Assembly: GCA_945643635.1 (NCBI GenBank)
Contig: CALZFC010000274.1
Location: forward strand, 851,501-915,500
Reading direction: 5' to 3'
DNA: 64,000 nt
DNA from: Allodiplogaster sudhausi
Lineage: Eukaryota > Nematoda > Chromadorea > Rhabditida > Diplogasteridae
Under the pieces are notes generated by a model. The model did not search any database and was not told the origin of the DNA. It saw nothing but the letters and a program-made list of their open reading frames with translations. Made by a program: the position numbers and the translations under genes. This document shows positions 1 through 10,680 of this stretch, piece by piece. Within the stretch, counting starts at the first letter, position 1. Every line of letters begins with the position of its first letter.

Positions 1-49
1 TCTCCTCGGAAATGCTCTTCTTCTTAATGACATAAAATGCGTATCACAC

Positions 50-50
<1 letters not shown>

Positions 51-137
<87 letters not shown>
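51..137. repeat. (TTA)n microsatellite
   Basis: About 29 nearly perfect ATT/TTA units. The paralogous block at 30417-30446 has only a few interrupted units, so the array expanded (or shrank) after the duplication. Confidence 0.97.
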
Positions 138-139
<2 letters not shown>

Positions 140-938
140 TGTTATTGTTCGAAATGATCTAGTACTACTCCTGACTGACTAATCGACGACTTAACATACC
201 AGTTGTATATGTCACCAAAATGAATTGAATCATTGTTCACGTATAATTAGCTGTTGCATATCTTATTGTCATGTCATCTCTTTCATTGAAGCATCATATC
301 TTTCAAATCACGTATCCATACTCGCTCTTTCACAAATCGTTTTCATTCTCTGTTTCCAATTCTCTCTCTCATCCCACACTTCCGCTTCCATCTCCTTCTC
401 CTGGCAACTTCAAAATTTGCAACTCTGCCTCCTGCATCTTATTCTCTCTCTCTCTCTCTCTTTTCTCTGCCTGTCTGTCTGTATCTCTCCGTCGTTTGCG
501 CGAACTCCGATAGCGAAACCTTCTCTTGGCGTTGATATCGCTGTTCAGAAAGTGCCAATCGATTCTGTTGTCTTTTAGCAGTTGCTTTGACTGATAACGC
601 AACAGCCCCGAGCTGAGCCGGCTTTCAACAACAGTATGACGAGACAGCTATTCTGGATTGCTCAGAATGCACCCACTCTTTCTTGTATTTATGATATTTA
701 TATACTCAACTAATTAATTATAGTGTGATAAGAAGATAGAAAAAATTCGCGAGCATGATGCTCATTATGGTTTTGCATACTTTATACTTTTGCAGCAGCA
801 ACAAACAATTTGACCTTAAAAAACAAGCTCACTGTATTTCGCCATGTGCTGATACTATTCTTCGTGTTGTAAATAACGCTAAGTAAAGTAAAGTAAAGTA
901 ATGTTTAATTAAATTTATGTCTTCTATTCCGATCTACC

Positions 939-1105
939 ATGTCGCCCCTGTTCCATCTCCTCTTCTCTCTTCTTCTCCTCGCCTCCTCCGCCCTCTCTGC
1001 CTGCGATTTTCCCAATGGCACAGCGACTGCGCTGCACTGGTGGCAGTGCGGAGGGCAGCCGGACATTGTCTTCACAGAGGCGCACGCTGTCTATGAACAT
1101 GGTGG
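939..1105 (+). pseudogene. Orphan first exon of an ML-like secreted protein
   Basis: The ATG at 939 opens a signal peptide followed by the family start ACDFPNG and the HWWQCGG motif, almost identical to exon 1 of ML1 (31516-31678). The reading frame runs into a splice-donor-like site (GAACATG|GTGGAT) and then a CT tract. The downstream exons 2-4 are absent: the sequence after 1140 is a piece of an unrelated foldback repeat. It is therefore a 5' fragment created by duplication, unlikely to give a working protein. Confidence 0.8.
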
Positions 1106-1140
1106 ATGTCTTTCTCTCTCTCTCTCCATCTCTCCGTAAA

Positions 1141-1213
1141 AAAATTGAAACTTTTCAATAAAATAATTTATGTAACATTTGAAGATCTCCGTGAGAGCTC
1201 TTAGATGATATAC
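1141..1213 (+). repeat. Fragment of the foldback element arm
   Basis: AAATTGAAACTTTTCAATAA and about 50 following bases match the right arm of the foldback element at 18262-18335 and, inverted, its left arm near 17730-17800. It abuts the broken ML first exon directly. Positions 1214-2027 hold no gene I can support, only AT-rich sequence and a GA-rich stretch (about 1790-1895). Confidence 0.75.
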
Positions 1214-2027
1214 AGTACCGCCCAACATCCAGGGGTCACGGATATATCGGATATATAGATCCATGCAAATTGTGGATTGTACAGGCGTCGAAAATATTCC
1301 ATATTACATTTTTCTGAATGAGAAGTTTTCTCCCTATCGAATGAAACCATGAAACCCAGAAAATATGCCACTTTTTGACTTGAGTTTTTGTGCACAGGAT
1401 CATGTTCAAGCCTTTGGGAACCTAAGACCTTCAATTCTGTTGAAAGAGACATATGTTGTAGCAAATTTCACGCACTTTAAGCGTATGTAGGAGCCGTTGT
1501 GCAGAAATGAGCATAAAATACTTAATTTTAATTTATACTAAAATAAAAATTTTTCACCTTTGAAATATAGCCTATTTTATTCGCCACGTCGAGTCGTATA
1601 CTGTGGTCAATTTTGGTGAAGAAAATCGAAAAAAAAATTCCTAGGGCAGGTCGTAGTTGGAACCTGCTCGAGTCTTACTGACATCCTCTCTTAAAAAGGG
1701 TACTCGTTTTGTTCGGCTACGAGTGCCTTTTTTTGCCAATAATACGTACCTCCTTAAGCAACCCATTGGCTCTTTTCAAGTGCAGTGCATGAGAGAACAA
1801 GAGAGCTAGAGAGCTTGAGAATGAGAGAGCGAGCGAGAGTACGAGAGAACGAGAGAACGAAAGAGCGAGAGAACGAGAGAGCTAGAGAGAGCACCAGGAA
1901 GGAATGTTTGAAGTAGAACTCTTGCGTGCCCGCTGCGGACTCGACTGATAAAGTCCGTGAACTTTCTGAAAATTGGTGTCGTCTTGGTGCATTTTAACTA
2001 CTTTTTAGTAGTATCCACTACTTTTAA

Positions 2028-3182
2028 TTATATAAAGAATACGAAGAAAATGGTAAATAACGTCGGCAGCAACGTCGATGGCACAGCCGTGTTGCCAGTG
2101 AAGGCGGCCGAGTGAACGGCAGCGAGCACAATCAAAGCGACCGCATAGAATCCAGCGTCAATCCGTACTCTTGCCTTGCGTTCTGAAATGCACGTAGGCC
2201 TTAAATTGATTTGCAAATTGTAAAATACTATTGATTTATGATTTTTTTTTAAAGACTCTATTATATAACGTACTCTTAGAGTAATTTTTAAGTGCAATGG
2301 CGATGCTGAGAAGAAGCAGAAGAATTGCAAAGGCTGGATATGAAAAGACAATGTAGGCAAGGAGGGAACGATTCTCAGAGAGGCGGACACGCTCGTAGAA
2401 GGCTTCCTGAAAGTGGTTTGAAATATGTTTTCCTTTCAGCTTCAGGAGAAAATTTTTCAAATTCAATAAAATAAATTTTTGGTGCCTTTTAATCAGGTAC
2501 AAATGATTTTCCATTATATTCACAACGCTAACGAAACCCTTGTATAGTCTTGGTTCTCTGGGCTTCAATGTAAACGCGTTGAAATGTTGATACTAACAAG
2601 GCTGAACACGATTGGCGTGACAGTGAAGTAAAAGTCACGCATACGCTCAGGACGGTAGTTCTAGGAAGAATGAGTGAGTTACTTGCACGGTTTTTTTGTG
2701 CGCGCATAAGTGTGAAGAGACAAGATTTGAACGCCAATATTGGAGGGAAATTCAAACCTGGTCAACGAGCGAGCCATGAACGGAGCCATTCTGAATCTCT
2801 CCAAGCAATCCGGGATGCCAGCCAGCCGAGTCAGGAGCACTCTCCTCTGTCAGGAGAAAGGGAGGCTTGAAAACTTGAAAAACATCATGAATGTCATAGA
2901 AAATGAATTGTGACAATTCTCTCACGATAAACTAAGTAATGAATATATATTTTCAAAGCTACTCATGATATGCATTAGTGAACATGGAATTTGTAGTCTG
3001 AAGTGAAGAACAAAAAAAAAGAGAAGAAACCTCTTCTTGACGACAATGATTGTCTCATTGAGCGCCCTCGCCCACGTCTGCCAAAGTTCCCAGTAGATGC
3101 CACGTGGCATGCCGAAGCGAGAGAAGAGGAAAGGAGCGATTTGCCGGCTCACTTGGCCGTCCGACAAGAGGATTGGCATCAG
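2028..3182 (-). pseudogene. Decayed multi-pass membrane protein gene, family unknown
   Basis: Five exon-like blocks read on the minus strand: 3031-3182 (GMPRGIYWELWQTW), about 2761-2846, about 2580-2665 (RPERMRDFYFTVTPIVF, hydrophobic), 2274-2406 (SLLAYIVFSYPAFAILLLLL, a clear membrane helix; TTTCAG acceptor, GTACGT donor) and 2028-2182 (another hydrophobic segment, stop at 2028). Splice signals are good individually, but I cannot join the blocks in one frame: joining 3031-3182 to 2761-2846 gives a stop, and the exon at about 2580 does not keep the frame of the next one. This suggests a decayed gene or missed exons. A serpentine receptor is possible but not shown. Confidence 0.45.
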
Positions 3183-3208
3183 CTGGAATGATATTCGCAC
3201 TGATTTAA

Positions 3209-3366
3209 ATCGTGGTGGAATACTGAAAAATGTTGATGGCACGATCGAATTGGCGAGTCAAGCCCTAAGAATTTGGGTGCTACTTAGCACGTCGCACAAA
3301 CCCGCTGCGAGAAAGAATGCGAGGGGTCTTGGCAATCTCACATAGTTTTTCAATGATTGCCCTCCT
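3209..3366. mobile_element. MITE family A, copy 1
   Basis: It is flanked by TTAA at 3205-3208 and 3367-3370. The right end reads GATTGCCCTCCT and the interior carries GTCGCACAAACCCGCTGCG, which is also found in the copy at 8101-8273. The left end is degenerate. It has no coding capacity, so the open frames across it are not genes. Confidence 0.7.
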
Positions 3367-3589
3367 TTAATGATAGCAGCTACACTTTCTTCAATATAAT
3401 GTGAAATTGCAAGAGAGCAACACCGAAGGTAAATTATTTCAGAGGAAAAGAGAAAGTTTGACTAGATCGGCCAGGCTGGCTGACGTGTCGAAATGCCATG
3501 GAAGGTTGTAATTTGATAAGTTGGGTCGAGAGAGTGCAGGCTCGAGTGGTACACGTGACTTGGACATGGATGAGTAATTGAACGTATTC

Positions 3590-3920
3590 TCTATTTGTGC
3601 CCTTCCTTTATTAGGAACCCGCCTCCAATAGTGCCCCCTTCTAGCCCTAACCTCAGCTCGAGACGTTTCTCCAATTGATCCTCTAGACCTGGGATGCTTT
3701 TTCCCAATGAACTTAGGTTAATGCAAATTCATTCAAAGCTGAGGGTAAAACGAATATTCCAGTGATGATTCCATGGAAGACTAGCCATTCGTCTTTTTTG
3801 AGAATAATATATATCGTCATCCTTCGTGATCTATCTTTCCTCGAACTCTTTCCCGTGATGGCCTGCACTCTGTTTGCTACGCAAGGGATCGTGAACGGAC
3901 CTCCTCCGATTGGCTTCAAA
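3590..3920 (+). pseudogene. Relic of the DUF5648-like gene (intron 3 to exon 4)
   Basis: The segment from GTGCCCTTCC to CGATTGGCTTC is similar to 7635-7940, i.e. intron 3 and the start of exon 4 of the intact gene at 6844-8499. Shared marks are AACCCGCCTCCAATA, CTCGAGACG and TCGTCATCCTT followed by TTTCCTCGAACTCTTTCC. The acceptor CCAG has become CCCG and the exon frame is not kept. It ends abruptly at the transposase fragment. Confidence 0.65.
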
Positions 3921-4200
3921 GAGTGCATGTAGAACAGGTCATCGGCATTCTTAAGAAAAGATTCGCTATCCTGCAGTCGGAGATAAGGATGGAGCCGGAA
4001 CAGGCAGCCAAGATCATCATGGCATATTGTGTCCTTCACAACACTGTCATCGAGCTGCCCACGGGTGGATGCGCCGTTGGAACGAACCGCGTTGCTAGAA
4101 TGCCTCTTCCAGTCAACGGCGCCGACCCTCGAGCCCACATATTGCCCACATTTAAGTCGCCTGTTATAAATAATATTGCATATTTTACGAGCTGTTTCTG
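3916..4200 (+). mobile_element. PIF/Harbinger-type transposase, C-terminal fragment
   Basis: The frame gives HVEQVIGILKKRFAIL, then PEQAAKIIMAYCVLHNTVIE. This is the last conserved block of DDE_Tnp_4 (HARBI1-like) transposases, where the final acidic catalytic residue sits in VE..IG.LK.RF and is followed by an I..(A/C)YCVLHN helix. The upstream catalytic parts are missing: 5' of about 3916 lies a DUF5648-gene relic. It is thus a 5'-truncated, inactive copy. The Myb/SANT-like exon at 5410-5590 on the other strand may be the second gene of the same transposon. Confidence 0.7.
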
Positions 4201-4261
4201 CTACACTGAGTGCTGCTTTTCAGTAAGTAAAGAGAGAGAAAAGCAGCATGTCCATCTGAAC

Positions 4262-4352
4262 GCACAGTTGTATACCTACAGTATACAACTACCGTAGTAG
4301 TTGTATACTGTAGGTGTACAACTACTACGGTAGTTGTATACCTACAGTAACC
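4262..4352. repeat. Nested inverted repeats (TATACCTACAGT units)
   Basis: The motif GTTGTATACCTACAGT and its complement ACTGTAGGTGTACAAC occur in alternating orientation, together with ACTACCGTAGTAGT palindromes, over 90 bp. It folds into more than one hairpin. It lies just 3' of the transposase fragment, so it may be a collapsed transposon end. Confidence 0.8.
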
Positions 4353-4839
4353 ATGAGGAATGCTCCATGATTACATGAACGATTGAAAAAGAAACAAAGT
4401 ATTATTTATCAGTTAACACTGAAAACCCAACAAATGGTTAAAGCCATTAGAATAAACAAAAATAACAAAAACAGTTAACCTGTGAAAAAAAACAGAACCT
4501 ACCTCATTCATGGCGAGAACAGCCTTCTTATCATTCACACGCTGATGCTGAGAGTCCATGAGTTGGCGGCGAATAAACTTTAAAAAAAATGAATCATACG
4601 GTTAAACTTAACAGTATCGGATCTATGAACGCGGGGAGAATGTAAGTGGTCGCTGTCATCCTTAAAAGATGGAGTGCTCATTCACTAATTAAATTCATGT
4701 TCAATAGTACCGTTCTAACAGACCTCACTTATAACGATGACTTCCTTCTTCAAACTCGCCTGCTCCCGCTTTCGACCTTCCCCTGGCTCCTTTTTTATAA
4801 CACGATTCTGAAAGAAATCACGATTCTTAAGGAAATCAT

Positions 4840-5619
4840 AGAAAAATGTCCTAAAGGGATTGCAAACGATGACAAACTGGAAGAACTGCAGATTCGTTTC
4901 CTCCTCCAGGCTCGATTCCAACGTATCCGGCAGTCTTGCCGTAGTCCGCCTCGAAGTCGACCGCCAGCTCGTCCATCTCATCCTCCTCCACTTGAATCTC
5001 TTCTTCCTATTGGCTGTCGTACCTGCCTCCCGTCTGATTCATGTAACTGAACAGGCACAACTTCCTCTTCAGGAGGATCAGAATACGATCGTGTGATCAG
5101 TTAACAATAAGATAGAAGGAGGTGCCAACCCACTTGGGGATGAAGAATAACACATAAATGCATACCAAGAGGGCATAACATCCAACGACCACAAGCAGAA
5201 CAGTTCATTAACAGTTTTTTTCCAGGCACTATTTACAAACACAGTGCTGGCCTGAAAAAAAAATAATTAGGAACCTCGAACGCCTTGCACAATTGTTCCT
5301 GGTGAGCGAGGAGGCCTCCGTGATCACCTTCCTTATCTGGTGGTCGGAGAATTCGAGGCTAGGAATGGACAGAATTCGTATTTCCTCACAATTCTGTTTA
5401 ACAAAATATGAGAAGAGCTAACTCGAATTCGACGCCAGCGAGCGCCAACACTTCTCTAGTTGCCTTCTTCCTTCGGGAATTCGTCTCAGGGCTGCGCGAC
5501 CCGTTGTGGTTGATGAGAATATCGCGCCGCTCGAGCACTTCCCTGATGAGGAATCGCTTCTGCTCGCGAGTGACGTAGGTCGTGGCCATTCTCCAGTTAT
5601 TGCCTCGAAAAAAAACCAT
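4840..5619 (-). pseudogene. Myb/SANT-like DNA-binding protein exons (Harbinger-associated?)
   Basis: The minus-strand exon at about 5410-5590 begins MATTYVTREQKRFLIREVLE and contains RRDILINHNGS, a pattern typical of Myb/SANT-like (zeste-like) domains in the accessory protein of PIF/Harbinger transposons. Lower blocks continue with FSDHQIRKVITEASSLTR (about 5271-5350) and an acidic stretch VEEDEMDELAVDF (about 4890-5010). I could not connect the exons with certainty. Together with the transposase fragment on the plus strand it gives the two-gene convergent layout of Harbinger elements. Domain call moderate, activity unlikely. Confidence 0.5.
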
Positions 5620-5639
5620 AAATTAGAACAAGAACATCC

Positions 5640-6530
5640 CTAAAAACACATATTCGAACAGGCTGATTCAAAGAATATGCCCGAAATTTGGCGCCCAGCT
5701 TGATATTGTGGAAAACTTAAGCATCACCGTTAGTCATACACCAACCAATTAGTTTAGAAGTCTTAACAACTAAAATGCTCACTAGTAGAATAAACAACAA
5801 CAAAAAACATACTAATGTTCAACTCTTCAAATTCAGCGTCGAAATAACAACAAGAAAATGATGAACGACACTGGTACGAAGGTTCGTTCATCTTTTTTTT
5901 TAAAGTTCGTCGACGATCAGAGAAGTAAGCTTTAACGTGGAACAATGGAGAGAAACAGACAAACATGCTCCCCAATTACTCCAAAAACTCTCCTACTTTT
6001 GCACACTATTTCTCCAGCGATGAACGTTCATCGTTGCTTCCATCGAGCGAAAATGTTAAACGCTCGAAGATATTAGACGAACTCCAGTGTATAAGCATAT
6101 AAATGTTCAACGATCTTTCATATCTGCGTTCATCTCTTGTTCATCTAACGTTCGTCCATCTTCGATAAGATTACATGTGCGGCTGAATATATTCTGAGAT
6201 TTGGCCGATATCGTGTATGAAATAAGCTGAATTATATGTACATGTCGTCTCATGTGAAATCTGTCATCGACATAAAAGAATTAGGCAATATAAAAATGGA
6301 GTTAAAGGAAGAGGATAGGCTGAGGAAAAAAATCCTTCGCTGCCTAGCCCCTATTAGCATCAATTAAGTGACAACCGTTCGTAATTGAAGCTCATGATTA
6401 GTTCATGCAATGTTCGGTAAAACCTTAAATATTATAAAACGCAGTGCGGAATGGCGTTAGTCGGTAATGTTTCACTATTTGCATATACTCGGTATAATCG
6501 GTCTCCAAGCCTGGCTCATGATGGCCGGCT
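5640..6530. other. No gene seen; AT-rich spacer with repeat similarity
   Basis: No supported coding sequence. Around 6350-6425, AGCATCAATTAAG and GTTCATGCAATGTT resemble 8625-8700. The stretch GTATAATCGGTCTCC near 6492 recurs near 21698, so part of this spacer belongs to dispersed repeats. Confidence 0.6.
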
Positions 6531-6799
6531 CTGAAATTTATTGATCTGTCTTAGAATTTTTCAATCTTTATTTGATCTCTCTTTATCTATTGCCTGTCTC
6601 CATCTCTTACACACTCTTTCTTACTCTCTGTCTCTCTCTCCTCCTATGTCCAAATCTCTGCTTATGGTTAGGACCTTGCACTCTTTAGCGTCAAAGGAAA
6701 TAGTAAACGAGACAAGAAAAGCTGGCCAGCACGACGTAATGTGAAAACGAAGCTAAACGTTGGCCTTTTGTACAAGCAACAAAAGGAAAGAATCTGATG

Positions 6800-6806
6800 T
6801 ATAAGA
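6800..6806 (+). promoter_or_regulatory. TATA-like box of the DUF5648-like gene A
   Basis: TATAAGA lies 38 bp upstream of the start ATG. The inverted paralogue has TATATAAGA (10672-10680) at a similar distance, and the flanking promoter sequence is also shared. Confidence 0.5.
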
Positions 6807-6843
6807 CGATCCCCACTGAAGAGAACGAGCGATAGAATATCTA

Positions 6844-8499
6844 ATGGCCTCACTCGCCTGTTCGATTCTCTTCACTGCTTGCCTGGTAAGCTTCCTTGGA
6901 GAACTTTGCTTCCAAACTTTTTCATTTCTTTAATATTTTTCTCTATAATTTCCCTTCGATAGAAATGTAAAGTGTTATTTAAAATAAATAAAAATATATA
7001 TACAAAAATTGAGAGTCCCAGCCTAAACCGTTTAAAATATATCCAAATAGTAAAAATATTAATAAAACTATTTAATAAATGTAATTTTTCAGTTCGCCAC
7101 AGCGACCGCGCAATCGCCGTCTGCATCGCAACTCGTTCCATTTCAGCGACTCTACTCCTTCGTTGATGACATCAACTACTACACGACGTCGGATGGTGAA
7201 GCGGCCTCCATGAATGTTAAGGGCTTCGTACAAGTCACTCGTGCGTTATTCATTTTGTCTATTTGAAGTAATAATAATAATTATCATATTAAAAATTACT
7301 TCTTTATAATTGTTGTTTAACTCAAGCATTTATTCATCGAAGTTAAATAATTAAATTATTATTCCTTTGGAATAATTTTTTTTTCTTTTTATAATAGTTT
7401 AAAAAAAATCATATTTTGATATATTTATTTCTGCAGCCAGGATGGGCAGCGCCGTCAAGGTGGAAGAGATCAACGCGGTGCGCGCCGCATGCCCGAATGT
7501 CACGTTCGCCGCACTCAGGCGAGTCGCCTTTGATAGTCAGTAATTAATTTTACCAATTTTTTCACATTTAACTATTTATTCTGAACTTTCTTACGCTAAA
7601 TAGAAGGCGAATAATAAGAGAAATGAGAAAAATAGTGCCCTCCCTCTGGTACAACCCGCCTCCAATAAGGCCCCCCTCTCTCTAATTTCCTAATACCTTA
7701 GCTCGAGACGTTCCTCGAATCGATCCTAGAAACATTTGATGTCAAATTCATTCAAAAGCCCTCATCACTCTAGTAGAACTCCTCCCTCTAATCATGCCTT
7801 TCGTATTGAAAAATAGTCCCCGGGTACTAATAGAGAAAATACGGTGTATATATCGTCATCCTTCTTTATCTGCCTTTCCTCGAACTCTTTCCAGTGGCCT
7901 ACATTGTGATTGCTCCTCGATGGATCGTGCTCGGACCTCATCTACTTGGCTACGCCCCCTTCAGTGCCGAGTGCGGCGCGAACCTCGCCATCCTCGAGTA
8001 CCGAAAATGGACCAGGGTCGACGGCATCGATGGTCTGTAGAAAATTGATTTTTTTTAAACATACTTTCAATTATTCTTTTCCTTCATTATCAGGTCTTAA
8101 AGGAGGGCGATCACCGAAAAATATTTAATGCAGTTTCGAACTGCCGCGTCTGCCCTGTGATTCCTCGCTATCATGTCGCACAAACCCGCTGCGTGGAAAT
8201 AGCACGCGCGAATGAGAGTGCGAAGGGCCGCAGCAAGTTGAAATATCACATATTTTTCGGGGATCGCCCTCCTTTTATGAAAAAATATTACTCAACCGCA
8301 TCATTCTCTCAGAGTGCGGTGCTAATATTAGTCGTGATTTTATGTGGATATGGTAACGAATGCTTGTACTTTTATCAGAAATCAAGATATATTTACAGAC
8401 TTTATTTATGTCGTCGCCAATTCGTCACTTCACCATACGGTTGCCGCCGACTCAAGATATTGGCTAAGAGATACCGTCTTCTATGTCTGGTCCACGTAG
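6844..8499 (+). CDS. Small secreted protein, DUF5648-like, copy A
   Basis: Five exons join in one frame: 6844-6885, 7093-7240, 7437-7535, 7895-8032, 8399-8499, giving 175 residues. Introns are GT-AG with matching phases (0, 1, 1, 1). Exon 1 and the start of exon 2 make a signal peptide (MASLACSILFTACLF, then ATATAQS). The mature part starts with VPFQRLYSFVDDINYYTTSD, which resembles the repeat unit of DUF5648 (YRLYNP..HFYTT), then VKVEEINAVRAACPN, LGYAPFSAECGANLAILEY and a C-terminal FIYVVANSSLHHTVAADSRY block. Only two cysteines remain after the signal peptide. Intron 4 carries a MITE. A paralogue lies convergently at 9230-10615. Function unknown; secretion is well supported, the family name is inference. 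Confidence 0.75.
8101..8273. mobile_element. MITE family A, copy 2 (in intron 4)
   Basis: Terminal inverted repeats are AGGAGGGCGATCACCGAAAA and its near complement TTTTTCGGGGATCGCCCTCCT. The left flank is TTAA (8097-8100), the right flank TTTTA. It lies within intron 4 of the DUF5648-like gene A and is absent from the same intron of the paralogue, so it inserted after the duplication. Confidence 0.85.
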
Positions 8500-8599
8500 T
8501 GTACTGCGAACTGAGCTATTCATGTTCCGTCATTATTTTACGACCAATAGGTACTAAAAATATACATTTTATGTATTTCTAGGCTGAATAAAATGTCAT

Positions 8600-9229
8600 G
8601 GAGAACATATAAGATATCGTGGATGAAATCGCATCAATTAGCCTTAATTAACGACAGCCGTTCGTTGTTGAAACTTACAACTAGTTCGTGCAATGTTTGG
8701 TAATTCCGTGAACATTGGGAACATGAATTTATTTTTCGTAATTTAGGGTTTTTTTAACAAAAAATCTCGAATGATCGCTTTTACAGTCATGCTAATGTTA
8801 TGTAACAAGCCCGTGATCATGTTCATTGGCAATATTCTCTTATTTATTTGACTAAACTGCAATCAAAATCCTAAATTTCTTTCGTGAAGTTTCAAAAATT
8901 CATTCAAAAATTTCGTTGAGTTTTGTCAGTGGACACAAACATAGTATGTGAAAGGTAGAGAATGATAGTTTGTAATGCCCCCCCTTCCTCCAGCTTCCCA
9001 TCCTTTACAGTTTTCTCGCATCACAATTCGTGAAGGTGAACATATTGCCAATAAAAGTTAAAAAAAAGAGTACATCGCAAAATCATCATAACAGAATTTC
9101 ACACTTAAAATCGTTTAAAGCAAGCTAAACTCTGCCCTTTATTTTCACGTTAAACAAAACATTTGAAGCAAAAGATACATAATGGTAGTAAAATAATGAT
9201 GGAACATGAATGGCTTCCTTCGCAGTGCA
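8600..9229. other. Spacer between convergent paralogues
   Basis: About 730 bp between the two stop codons. It holds no coding sequence I can support and is the centre of the inverted duplication. Confidence 0.6.
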
Positions 9230-10615
9230 CTACGTGGACCAGAGATAGAATGCGGTATCCATGAAGATGTATCTTGAGTCGGCGGCGACCGCATCGTGAA
9301 GCGGTGAATTGGCGACGACATAAATAAAGTCTGTAAAAAATGTTTCTGCAAGTGAATGATGACGTTGAGTAATATACATATGTGGTATGTATTCTTCATT
9401 AATAAATTACATTCAAAGATAAGGATAATTGAAAAATTAAGTAAAAAATTTCCCGATTTTCCACAGACCAATGGTGACGACGCCCCAGGTAAATCTTTGG
9501 TACTCGAGGATGGCGAGAGTCGCACCGCACTCGGCTATGAATGTGCCGTAGCCAAGAAGAGGAGGAGGAGGCGGCTCTTCCCCAAACGGAGTCATCACGC
9601 GGTAGGCCACAGGGGTCGCTGGAAAGGGGTTGAGTAAAGGTAGACATATGAGGAATAGAATAAACGCTCATTTCTCTGACAATTAAAGGTTTCTATTTTG
9701 CATGAGAAGGATCAGAACAAATATTAAAAATGTAAAAAAAAAGAGGTAGACTACTGACTATCAAAGGCGACTCGCTTGAGTGGGGCGAACGAGACATTCG
9801 GGCAAGCAACGCGCACCGCGTCGATCTCTTCCAGCTTGACCGCGCTGCCCATCCCGGCTGCAAATTTTACATACAAAACTTAATTGCTCAAAGAGAAAAA
9901 GTAGATTAAACAATATCAACGGCGTGTTTTGAGAGACAATTAAAGGTCCAGTACGGCGAATGTGCGCGAATATCAGAAAAAAATGCTTTCCTATCTTCTT
10001 TTCATTATCTGTCAACCTTCTCTAGATGCTAACAAAGTACTGTACGTTGAGCGAGAACGCGAGAAGGCCTATAAAAGTGAGACAAAGGGAGGACGGAAAA
10101 TTTGTTCGGATAAGCACGCATATTCTCCGGAGAGTTCGTTTAGTTATATCTGTTTAAGCGATCAATAAATTCTTGAGTTTAACAAAAATGCGAAAGTAGG
10201 AATATTTTAAAATAAGAATTTTAAAAAAGAGAGAGAAAAAAGAATAGCGCACGAGTGACAGGCGCGTAGCCCGCAGCATTCATGGACGCCGCTTCTGCAT
10301 CCGACGTCGTGAAGAAGTTGATGTCGTCGGTTGAAGAGAAGAGTCGCTTGAATGGAACGAGTTGCGACGAGGAAGGCGATTGCGCAGTCGTGGCGGCGAC
10401 CTGAAAAAGAAGACATTAAATATTTTATTCGCTTTTATATTTAGATATTCTTATGGTTAGCCAGGAGAAAGACACCCATTTTTGTTTGCATATGGTTTTA
10501 AATTTCAAAAAATCTCGATCATCGAACGGAAATTATGGAGAATTTGTAAAAAAAATTCTTTTAGTAAGCCTACCAGGCAAGCAGTGAAGAGAATCGAACG
10601 CGTGAGCGAGGCCAT
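9230..10615 (-). CDS. Small secreted protein, DUF5648-like, copy B
   Basis: Mirror-image paralogue of the gene at 6844-8499. Exons on the minus strand: 10574-10615, 10253-10400, 9759-9857, 9469-9618, 9230-9330, giving 179 residues with identical intron phases. The signal peptide is MASLTRSILFTACLVAA. The conserved core is VPFKRLFSSTDDINFFTTSD, VKLEEIDAVRVACPNVSF and LGYGTFIAECGATLAILEY. Exon 4 is 12 bases longer than in copy A and encodes a GEEPPPPP stretch. The tail FIYVVANSPLHDAVAADSRY is conserved. Amino-acid identity stays high in all exons while introns differ, which suggests that both copies are under selection. Secreted; role unknown. Confidence 0.75.
9944..10140. mobile_element. MITE with CCGGCGAAT-type ends (degenerate)
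   Basis: The left end TTAAAGGTCCAGTACGGCGAATG and right end GCATATTCTCCGGAGAGTTCG are inverted relatives of each other and of the elements at 31201, 48747 and 12816. It lies in intron 2 of the DUF5648-like gene B and is missing from the paralogous intron. Confidence 0.5.
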
Positions 10616-10671
10616 CAGAGATGTTTCTTCACTCTTTCTCAACAGTGGTTGTGTTGACTTCCTCAGGATGT

Positions 10672-10680
10672 TCTTATATA
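10672..10680 (-). promoter_or_regulatory. TATA-like box of the DUF5648-like gene B
   Basis: TATATAAGA on the minus strand, about 57 bp upstream of the start codon at 10615. The promoter-proximal sequence is shared with gene A. Confidence 0.5.

Larger units (their letters stand above)
1..1135. repeat. Segmental duplication block, copy 1
   Basis: This block is closely similar, over nearly all its length, to 30360-31692. Shared landmarks are the CTCCTCGGAAATG start, the SSR-flanked leader, the CT tract near 450, the AAAGTAAAGTAA stretch near 885 and the ML-type first exon at 939. Copy 1 lacks the MITE that sits in copy 2 at 31201-31476, so it preserves the empty insertion site. It ends inside the (CT)n tract of intron 1, which suggests that recombination in the microsatellite set the boundary. 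Confidence 0.85.

Noticed and set aside
6844..10615. Operon-like arrangement of the two DUF5648-like genes
   Set aside because: They are convergent on opposite strands, so they cannot form a nematode operon.
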